Shown piece by piece: positions 9,902 to 18,400 of a stretch of DNA of 64,000 nucleotides (its first letter is position 1; each line of letters begins with the position of its first letter). The translations under genes and the position numbers were made by a program. Origin of the DNA: Zingiber officinale (taxonomy: Eukaryota > Streptophyta > Magnoliopsida > Zingiberales > Zingiberaceae); contig NC_055987.1 in the NCBI RefSeq assembly GCF_018446385.1, forward strand, positions 29,022,202 to 29,086,201, written 5' to 3'. A model generated the notes under the pieces. That model ran no database searches, was not told the origin of the DNA, and saw only the letters and a list, made by a program, of their open reading frames with translations.

Positions 9902-10990
9902 TTATGATTCGTCCTCACTTCCGGATCCGTTGGTGTAGTCCCGGGCTGTCAAGGTGAGAAAGTTCGTCTGTTCTAGTTCTTCGTCGTCGGATTCCTCGGA
10001 AGAAGACTCGTCCCATGTTGCCTTCAATGCCTTCTTTCTTTTGGGTTTCTTTGGATCCTTCTGGTTCGGGCAATTTGCCTTGATGTGACCCTTCTGATTG
10101 CATCCATAGCAGGTCACTTCGAATTTAACCTTCGAGCTTGGTTGGGCTTCTTTAGACTGAATGACCTTCATGAGATCCTTTTTGTTGAAGCCCTTCTTTT
10201 TGCAGAGCTTCTTTACTAAGTTGACTATTTCGGTTGTAAGTTCATCGTCATCTTCTGAATCTGATTCTTCTTCTGACTCAGGTTCGGTTCTCCGCTTGTT
10301 TTTTGACTCACGCGATCTCCCTGTTCCTGCAACCAAAGCCAACCCTTTCTCGGTCGGGCGTGCATTAGTCTGTTCATGAAGTTTGAGTTCTGCAAACAGT
10401 TCATCTAATTTAATGGTAGATAAGTCCTTGGAGACCTTGTAGGCATCTACCATGGATGCCCACAAGGTGTTCCTTGGAAATGCGTTTAGAGAATACCTTA
10501 TGATGTCCCGGTTGTCTACCTTCTGTCCAATTGCATGAAGCCCATTGAGCAGATTTTGAATCCGGGCATGGAGTTGGGCAGCTGTTTCACCTTCCTGCAA
10601 TTTGATGTTAAATAATTTATTAAAAATTAGGTCTCTTTTACTTACTTTGGTGTCGGATGTCCCTTCGTGAAGTTCAATTAGTTTCTCCCACAACTCTTTG
10701 GCACTGTTGAAGGGGCCGACGTGGTTGAGTTCTTCTTTTGATAGGCCACACTGGAGGGTGCAGGTTGCTTTGGCATTAGCTTCCACTTTCTTGATCAAAG
10801 ATGCATCCCAGTCCTCGTACGGTAGTGGTTTGCCGGTGCTGTCAGATGGTAGTTCGAATCCAGTTTTGACAATTATCCAGACTTCAAAGTGAGTCTGGAG
10901 ATATGCCTCCATCCGACCTTTCCAATACCCGAAGTCGTCTCCGGTGAATAGCGGAGGGCGGGCAGTACTGTAGCCTTCTTGAAGGGCCAT
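9902..10990 (-). CDS. Copia-type Gag protein of element B
   Basis: An intact 362-codon frame starting MALQEGYSTARPPLFTGDDF. The N-terminal part (FGYWKGRMEAYLQ, ELWEKLIELHEGT, IQNLLNGLHAIG) matches the UBN2/gag-polypeptide family of plant Ty1/copia elements. An acidic Ser/Glu stretch (about residues 235-255) precedes one CCHC zinc knuckle, CYGCNQKGHIKANC (about residues 294-307), and a Lys-rich then acidic tail. It should form virus-like particles and bind element RNA. The ATG is 252 bp inside the PBS. The frame is uninterrupted, unlike other retroelement genes here, suggesting recent activity or selection. Confidence 0.88.
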   Translation of the reverse strand: MALQEGYSTARPPLFTGDDFGYWKGRMEAYLQTHFEVWIIVKTGFELPSDSTGKPLPYEDWDASLIKKVEANAKATCTLQCGLSKEELNHVGPFNSAKELWEKLIELHEGTSDTKVSKRDLIFNKLFNIKLQEGETAAQLHARIQNLLNGLHAIGQKVDNRDIIRYSLNAFPRNTLWASMVDAYKVSKDLSTIKLDELFAELKLHEQTNARPTEKGLALVAGTGRSRESKNKRRTEPESEEESDSEDDDELTTEIVNLVKKLCKKKGFNKKDLMKVIQSKEAQPSSKVKFEVTCYGCNQKGHIKANCPNQKDPKKPKRKKALKATWDESSSEESDDEELEQTNFLTLTARDYTNGSGSEDES

Positions 10991-11241
10991 TTCAGTTTTA
11001 CCTAAAGTAAAAAAACAACCAAAAAGGAATGTCCCAGGACTTGGTCCTGGCTTAGTAGTGCGGTAGGAAAAAATGGATCACGAACTCGGGTGGTGTTGCA
11101 CCAATTCCGAGAAAAATCGATTCGAGGGGAAAAGAATTAGAATATAGCTATGAGGCTAAATTCTAATCGACTCTGAAAATAAAATAAAAATACCACGAAA
11201 AAATATTTTGAATGGTGGTTGCACCGATTCAAAATGACCCC

Positions 11242-11253
11242 GCTCTGATACCA
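11242..11253 (-). other. Primer binding site of element B (tRNA-iMet)
   Basis: Minus-strand TGGTATCAGAGC is the classic copia PBS complementary to the 3' end of initiator Met-tRNA, and is a perfect match. It lies 2 bp from the 5' LTR end at 11256. Confidence 0.9.
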
Positions 11254-11255
11254 AT

Positions 11256-12331
11256 TGATGGATCGAAAGCGCTAGAGGGGGGGTGAATAGCGCTCGTGGC
11301 TATTTCATTTTTTGAAATCGTAAAAGCTTGTTCAGAAATAATGCAGCAAAAAAGTAAATAAAGTAGACACGAAGGATTTACTTCGTTCGGAGCCTGTGAC
11401 GACTCCTACGCGAAGGCCCGCGATCCTTGATCGCTTCCGGTGGGCAACAACTATAATTCGTAAAATCTATTACACGCTAAGTACAATTCAAGCAGAAAAG
11501 AATATTGTACCGACAATAAAAGGAATAAAGCTGAAGCTCCGAATTGTCGTTGCAGCACTTCTGAGTCGAGACGTTAGCAGCTTGTCGCACGGAGAATGCT
11601 TAGAAGATGGTTGTTCCTTGAAGCTGCACCTCAACCCTCTTTTTATATGAGGTTCCGGGCGCCTGGGACCTTTCCGGGCGCCTGGAGTGTGACATGGCCA
11701 GCCAACTAGGTTGCTCCACGTGGTGAAGTCGCGCAGGGGATAAAATTTGGTCCCGGGCGCCCGGACCACCTTTTTCCAAGAGCCGCTTCTCCTGCAAAAC
11801 AAGGTTAGTCCGAGCAATTTCGTACCCTGCAAGACAATGTTAGAATCTGATAATTCATAAGTGAAAGAGAGCTGACACTCTTCGGACTGTCCGAGTCTAA
11901 CTTCGGATTCCCAACCGGAAACCCTAGGTCGACTCGACGCCTACTGTTCCCTCTACGGGGAACGCGTCCTCACCTACTCCACTCAGGAGATTTACCTAAT
12001 GACAGTCCGGTCCTCCAGACCGACTGGACTTTTAGCCTAGGGTTACCACCCCCTAGGACCTAAGGTTACCGCCCCTTAGGGTTTTTCTCCACCTAGGGTT
12101 ACCACCCCCTATGACCTAAGGTTACCGCCCCTTAGGGTTTTCCTCCACCTAGGGTTACCGCCCCCTAGGACCTAAGGTTACTACCCCTTAGGGTTTTTCA
12201 CCTGCCTAACCGCAGCTAGGACTTTCCTGAGACACTCATTCAAACATGTTAGATCACACACTAACTTAACTTTGAATCCTTTGCCATTATCAAAACTAAG
12301 GTTCGATCGTTGGATGCTTCCCGCACCAACA
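11256..12331 (-). repeat. 5' LTR of element B
   Basis: 1076 bp, near-identical to 3115-4233, opening TGATGGATCG and ending GCACCAACA on the plus strand. It has lost about 43 bp of the GGGCGCCCGG array that the 3' LTR keeps, and shows scattered point differences. The minus-strand TATA CATATAAAAAG is at about 11639-11649. Confidence 0.85.
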
Positions 12332-12690
12332 GCAACAACGAGCAACAAGTAAGCAAAAAGAAGTGTATTTCACTTGTATTTCTGTATTCTCTTCTTGTAG
12401 TGGTGTTGTGTTGTTGTGTGAGTTTGTACGAGGCTTCTCCACCTCTGGTTGCGACCGAGAAGGAGGTTTGCATAGTGGAGATTATGTCGTGTGTGTGGAT
12501 CCTTGGATTAGTTACCTCTTCTTGAGGTGGATACCAAGTAAACCCTAGGTGTTAGTGTTGTGAGTATTTTGTTTTGTTTTGTCTTTGTATTCCGCTACAT
12601 ATTATCAAGACGAAGCAAACGACGCAAGGAGCGCGACGAAACGCTATTCACCCCCCCCCCCCTCTAGCGGCCATCAAGGTCCCAACAACC

Positions 12691-13135
12691 CTTATATAGG
12701 GCAAGGGTTTGGGCGCCACACGACCTCGAGACACGGCCGTGTGAAGCTGACACGACCTGTGCTACTCCCTTCTCTGCCTGTCTCACACGGCCGTGTGTGG
12801 GACACGGGCGTGACTTGCTTTGCCACTACTCCCCTTGCACGGGCGTGTAGATCTACATGGCCTACACTGCCTCCGGCTCTGGAGCTCCTGCACGGTCGTG
12901 TGGTGCACACAGTCAGGGCATTCTTGGCCTCTTGAAATGTTGCACGGCCGTGTAGATCTACACGGTCATGTACTGCTTCAGCTCTAGAGGGTTTGCAAGG
13001 CCGTGTGGTCTACACAGCCTGGCTCCTGTTGGCTTCAAAACTTAGCATGGCCGTGTGATGCTCACACGGCCATAGCCACTCCCTTTCCTGCTGCAGCCAC
13101 ACGGGTGATGATCCTCACACGGCCTGGACAACCCC
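12691..13135 (-). promoter_or_regulatory. TATA box and ACACGGCCGTGT array of LTR D
   Basis: Minus-strand CCCTATATAAGGG overlaps the insertion point of LTR A (its TSD is part of the TATA flank). Upstream lie one GGGCGCC (12711) and about 13 full or partial ACACGGCCGTGT palindromes (for example 12731, 12784, 12802, 12837, 12891, 12943, 12961, 13063, 13116). LTR A therefore landed a few bases from D's core promoter. Confidence 0.6.
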
Positions 13136-13399
13136 CCATGGCAGGGTCATGTGACACACAAGGATGGTGCCTTCCTCCTTTGGTTTGCTTGCCTCGGACA
13201 TCATTTCTTCTCCAAAATCGACTCCTGTGTACAAAAAATGCACAAAAGCAGATCTCCGAACAAAAAGAGTAAATATGCTAAAAGCAAAGTTAGAAGTATG
13301 AAAATACATAGATAAAACATGCTCAAAATATGTGAATGTACATCAAAACATACTAAATAAGTGTATACAATCTACGTACATCAGTCACAACCTCTATCT

Positions 13400-13810
13400 A
13401 CCGAGGCACTAAATGAGATTTACTATGATGTTGTCGGTGGACGGACAAAAAACTCTACCCTTTACGACCTTTGCTCCTAGGCTAAAGTTGCATTTGATCG
13501 GTTGAGGACTCCTAGTGATCGTGATGGTTCCTCGTCCTCTTCTTCTATTGAGATATAGTCTTTAAGACGAAAAATTCAAGAGTTGCACACTCAAATTGCC
13601 TCAATGGATCAAAGGATGGATTGGTAGATGGCTGTTGAGGAGTAGAGGAGAGCCAAGAACGATCATAGGTGAGCCAAGGAGTGAACTGAGGATCATGATG
13701 CTCTCATGGCTCATATGCGAGCATTCATAACTAATTTGCCCCCGCCATCAGTTTTATTTCATTTTGATTCACAAGAGACTCAGGATCTATCAGCTCCTGT
13801 TGATTAATTT
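13400..13810 (+). pseudogene. CACTA (En/Spm, Ptta-like) transposase C-terminal fragment
   Basis: Conceptual reading gives YYDVVGGRTK-type text, then a coiled-coil-like KIQELHTQIASMDQRMD, as at the end of plant Ptta/En/Spm-type proteins. At least five in-frame stops break it. A GT-rich junction near 13819 may be the donor of the usual 3' intron. Assignment rests on motif memory. Confidence 0.4.
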
Positions 13811-14519
13811 TTTTTTCCAGGTTTGTTCAACTATAACTCAATTTTTTTATCATATATAAATCATGTAAAATATATTTATTCTGTTTTAATAATCTAATAT
13901 GCTAATTTCTAAATATTGTATTATATGTTTCAGGAGTCCACATGCCTATTGATATTGATGATTATTATTTGCTCATTTCTTCTATCTAAGTATCTAAATT
14001 GGTTATACGATTTTTATTTATATATAAATATGATATACATCTATCGTATTTGACTTTATCTATGATTTTCTATTAATATTTTATATATAGATAAACTATT
14101 TGGATTTTGGATTATGGATATGGATGGATAATTTAGTTTTTTTTATATTAGTTTGTTTGTATTAATATTTAGATTTATTTGTTTTAGATGATTATGATTA
14201 TTTCTATTGTGGATATTTAGATACTTTCTATTAGTTTGTTTGCATGGATGTTTTGTTGTATAAATGTTAGTTTATTTGTGTTAATGATATTATGGATTGT
14301 ATGAAATGTATAAAATGTATTTGTTAAAATGTATGAAAATGCGTTTGTATATGTGGATTGTGAAATGTGATAGTATAGATGTATAGATGAATGTGAAATG
14401 TGATTGTGTGGATTGTGGAACACTTTAAATCATTTGTATGTATGAAATGTCATTGTTTGTGATTGTTTCTTTTATATATGAAAATTGTAAACAGATTAGA
14501 GCCTAAATATAACCGTGCA
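13811..14519. other. AT-rich internal DNA of the CACTA remnant
   Basis: About 700 bp with no coding potential. Variants of TGTATGAAATGTA and GTGGATTGTGAAATG recur between 14280 and 14440. It lies between the decayed transposase and the subterminal repeats, so it is probably 3' non-coding element sequence. Confidence 0.4.
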
Positions 14520-14524
14520 TTGAT

Positions 14525-14959
14525 TTTTTTTTTTCATTACCGACGGAATAGGATATTCCATTGGTAAATATCGAAATGACTTACCGATGGAAGCACTGTT
14601 TCCATCGGTAAATCCTATTATAGAGTACCGCTGAAGATGGATATTCTGTCAGTAAAAATCGAAGCGACTTATCGACGAAATCGGTGATTCTGTCGGTAAA
14701 TCCTATTATGAAATATTGACGAAATTAATGATTCCGTCGGTGGTATTTGCTACGGAAGTTCATTTTCCATCGAAAAATAATAACTACGGAAATTTATTTT
14801 GTCGGTGGTTATCGACGGAATCTATAATTCTATCGGTAAACTTTTTTCTGACTAATTAGCTCTTGACAAAAATTATTTTCTGTCGTAATTCTATCACTAA
14901 ACACCTACACCAATGGAATTACGACGGAATTATTCATCAGTAATCCTATTTTTTTAGTG
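14525..14959 (+). mobile_element. CACTA subterminal repeats and 3' terminus
   Basis: About 14 variants of a CGACGGAAT/ATTCCGTCGG word in both orientations occur between 14541 and 14935. They are followed by TTTTTTTAGTG ending at 14959, whose reverse complement CACTAAAAAAA is a CACTA-type terminal inverted repeat. Bases CAG (14960-14962) would be the 3-bp target duplication. The other end is lost or lies beyond element D. Confidence 0.65.
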
Positions 14960-14962
14960 CAG

Positions 14963-15499
14963 GTTAAGTAACGTCGAACCTGGGGCAACCGACCCTACTT
15001 CACAAAAGTTTCTTATTTGACTGCTAGACTTAGAAAATTCAGAATGACGTGAAATCAGATCCTATGTTTTGTCTAGTTATTTTAACTATATAAATACTCT
15101 AAAAGACCTACTATATTAATTTTTTAAATATAAATCAGTTATTTTTTTATGATGTAAAATTAATGGATTTGATTGCTATAATTATAGCAATCACTTGGGA
15201 ATAATAACAAGATAAAAATAAAATTGGATATGTAATTTAATAATTTTAAAATTAGGATGTGTGCTTTAAATATTTTAAAAGTTTTCCTATCTGCTTAATT
15301 TTTTTTTATTTGATGAAATAGTGTAGACATCCGTTACGAATGCACATGAGATCTTAATTGCTATTTTATTGGACAAACGCGAGTTCCCGCATTGATCATG
15401 AGGTGGGGGCCCTTCCGACTCCATTCATCCGTTATGAATTGAGATGCGTAACGGATGCCGATTAGGATTGAAAACAAAGTCAAATAATACGCTCAGGAC
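14963..15499. other. Upstream region of the PS1 gene
   Basis: AT-rich, with no coding potential. It holds a perfect 22-bp palindrome at 15171-15192 (half-site GATTGCTATAA). Near 15330-15460 several CCGTTA/TAACGG cores occur. No strong TATA is evident, so the core promoter is not assigned. Confidence 0.4.
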
Positions 15500-18400
15500 A
15501 TGTCTCAACTAGCCGTTGCAGAGGTGGAGGCCAACGGTCGAATCCTTTTGTTTATAATAGGAAAAAAAGGTCTCTCTTTTTTTTCTCCTGGAAATACAAT
15601 TGTTAGAGCCCGAATGGATTCCAAGCAAACCCTAGGAACTATGGTGGACGAGAAGAGATTGAGAGCTTTGGAGGAAGGGGAGGAGTCCAAAATTGCCCTT
15701 CTTTCCGTCTTCAAGAAAGGTAGCATCCGAAAGCATATCTTCCTCAACCTCCCCCCTCCGCCGCCGCACATGGCGAAAGCCCGAGGCAACGCCAGCCCTC
15801 GCGATCGGTTACTCCCAGGAAGAAGGGAGGGAAATGAAAATGAAGATGAAGATAAAGACGGTCCGATCCTCTTTGGCCGGCACCCCAATTGCCATATCGT
15901 CTTGGATCACCCCAGCATCAGCCGCATCCACCTCGCCGCCCGCCTTGTTCCTTCCAAGCAAAAGTTATCCGTCATTGATCTCTCATCCGGTGATTATTAA
16001 ATGTCTAGTTTTTTTCCCCATTCTTCATGATGTAGTTATTCATTATTCGTCCATTGCTTTCTGTGTACAGTTCATGGAACATGGATTTCGGGAACTAGGA
16101 TCGCGCCGAACACTACTGTGGACATGGTGGATGGCGATTCACTGAGGTTTGGTGCTTCGACGAGGTTTTATAGGCTTCAGTGGCTCTCGGTGAGCCAGGC
16201 GATGGAAATGGAGAACCCGTTGGAACCTGTCCTTGAAGGCAAAGAAGAAACTTATCAGGCATTGATTCAAGTCCTTTGATCTCAATAAAAATGTCGTCTT
16301 TTGTGCAATTTTTGCTTGAAGTTTGATCTTTCAGGAGGATTGTGGAGAGTTACTTGCTGGAGGTTATGATTTGCTGTTGCCCAATGTAATCCCGTCTGCA
16401 CCGCCTTTGCCAGAAGTTTCGAGTTCATCACCTTTGCCACCTGGAATAGCGCAGCGGAGCCCAGAGAGGAAGGTGACTGAAGTACAAAGATCAAATTTGC
16501 TTTCTTCTGCGCCAGAAGAAGTTTTGAATTCATCACTTCTTCAATCAATAACGGAACAGCAAAGCGCTTCAAAGGAGTTGGAAATTGAGAACTTAGGTTT
16601 CTCTTCTGTTGCGCCAATAGGAATGGAGCAGCGGAGCCCAGACGGGAAGGTGACGGAAGTACAGAGATCAAGTTTTCTTTCTGTTGTGCCAAAAGAAGAG
16701 CCTGTCCTTGAAGGCAAAAAAGAAACTTATCAGGTATTGATTCAAGTCCTTTGATCTCAATAAAAATGTCGTCTTTTGTGCAATCTTTGCTTGAAGTTTG
16801 ATCTTTCAGGAGGATTGTGGAGAGTCACTCGCTGGAGGCCATGCTTTGCTATTGCCCAATGTAATCCCTTCTGCACCGCCTTTGTCGGAAGTTTTGAGTT
16901 CATCATCTTTGCTACCGGGAATAGCGCAGCTGAGCCCAGAGAGGAAGGTGACTGAAGTACAAAGATCAAAATTTCTTTCTGCTGCGCCAAAAGAAGTTTT
17001 GAATTCATCACCTTTGGAAGTTGAGAACTTAGGTTTCCTTTTGGTTGCGCCAATGGAAACGCAGAAGCGGAGCCCTACGAGGAAGAAGACAGAAGCTGAG
17101 AGCTCAAGCTTCCTTTCTACTGCGCCAATTAAGAATTTTAACTCATCTATGCCACCAGAAAGGGAGAATCACAGTCCACAGAGGAAGGAGCTCCAAGTTG
17201 AGAACTCAAGCTTCCATTGTAATTCACCAATGATGGAATCTAATGGATCTCTGATGTCAACTGTAGCAGTGGACTCGAGCAAAATTATGAATTCATCAAC
17301 TCTGCCACAGGATATGGAGCATCCGAGCCCGGTTTGGAAGGAGTCAGAAATTGAGAGCTCAAGCTTCCATTCTGTTGCAACAATGGTAGATTCTATTGCA
17401 TCTTTAATGTCAACTGTGGTAGTGAACTCGAGTAAAATTTTGAACTCATCACCTCTGTCACAGAAAATGGAGCATCAGAGCCCAGCAAGGAAGGTGCCAG
17501 AAGTTGAAAACTCGAGCTTCCATTCTGCTGCACCAATGGTCGAATCTTTTGGATCTTTGATGCCAGCTGTGGTAGTGGCTTCCAACGAAATTTTGAACTC
17601 ATCATCTCTGCCAGGAGAAATGAATTGTCAGGGCCCGCCAAGGAAGGAGTCTGCAGTCGAGAACTCAACCTTCGATTCTTCTTCACCAATGGCGGAATCT
17701 ATTGGATTCTTTACGTCAACTATGGTAGTGGACTCTAGCGAAATTTTGAATCCATCACCTCAATCACAGGAAGCAAAGCATCAGAGGCCATTAAGGAGAG
17801 AGCCAGAAGTTGAGAGCACAAGCCCTCGTTCAGCTGCACCAATAGAGTACTCAAACCCTCAGGTTTTGTCTGTTACTAATCTGTCATCAGAGCCAGAGCA
17901 TCTGACCCCAAAGAGGTCTGATAAGAGGAGAGCATCATCTAGCCTCTTATCGAGGAGGAGCAAGATGAAATCGCTTGGCTTCCTTTGCCTTGACACTGAA
18001 AGAGATAAGAAGAAAGTTCAACATGCAAAAACTGAGAGTGAAGAAGTTGTTGATAAGGAAAACCACCATGTTTTTGAGCAAACCAAAAGAGAGGATAAAC
18101 TCTGTAGAGTGCTATTTGACAATGTAGGAGAGAAGAAGCAAGTCAGAGAAGAATTTTTTGATTCAGACAAGGAGAATGTCACCCCAATGTCATCGCGCCG
18201 CAAGATTATGAAGAGGAGCCCTCGAATTCTGCATCAATCCTTAGGCGTTGTAGAACAATCTAAGGTTGAGCAAAATGCTATTATCCCTTCGGCTAACAGC
18301 TTTAAGAGCCAGAAAACATTGAAAGCTAATATATCTGCAGCAAAATCTGATCAGCAAGAGTTGATTGCGAGTTCATGTTGGTTAGAAGACATTCATATTG

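Larger units (their letters stand above)
3115..12331 (-). mobile_element. Copia-like gag-only LTR retrotransposon B (TR-GAG-like)
   Basis: A complete element bounded by direct LTRs (3115-4233 and 11256-12331) and the perfect 5-bp duplication GCAAC at 3110-3114 and 12332-12336. In minus orientation it has 5' LTR, PBS (11242-11253), gag (9902-10990), a coiled-coil fragment (9467-9805), an internal promoter module (8161-8285), a second gene (5885-8015), a purine tract (4234-4247) and 3' LTR. I see no protease, integrase, reverse transcriptase or RNase H. It resembles the described class of terminal-repeat elements with GAG only, mobilised by autonomous relatives. It sits inside LTR A and is itself split by solo LTR C. 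Confidence 0.8.
1547..12687 (+). mobile_element. Solo LTR A, split by element B (3115-12331)
   Basis: Starts TGTTGGGGCAATTTCC at 1547 and ends CCCAACA at 12687. It is flanked by the 5-bp direct repeat ACCCT at 1542-1546 and 12688-12692, a target-site duplication of LTR-retrotransposon type. Excluding B and one copy of B's TSD, its own length is about 1.9 kb. No internal region or second LTR belongs to it, so it is a solo LTR left by LTR-LTR recombination. U3 holds 57-bp and 132-bp tandem repeats and an ATCGATCG palindrome array. The U5 end (12600-12687) has a C-run, CTATTCACC(n)TCTAGCG, which is the inverted form of the ends of LTRs B and C. Confidence 0.72.
513..13383 (-). mobile_element. 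LTR D, gypsy-type, split by insertion of A (1547-12687)
   Basis: On the plus strand the LTR opens with TGTTGACGTTCCGC at 513, next to a tRNA-Asp-type PBS, so this is the 5' LTR of a minus-strand element. It runs to 1541-1546, is interrupted by nested LTR A, and resumes at 12693. Its far end is placed near 13383 because the minus-strand text there reads TGATGTACG. That end is the least certain point. Without the insertion the LTR is about 1.7 kb. A TATA motif (12691-12698) and an array of ACACGGCCGTGT words (12711-13135) mark its U3. The partner LTR is outside the window. Confidence 0.55.

Noticed and set aside
12720-13135. Regularly spaced short palindromes resembling a CRISPR array
   Set aside because: Repeats are 8-13 bp palindromes with irregular spacers inside a plant LTR. 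No cas genes, and the genome is eukaryotic.
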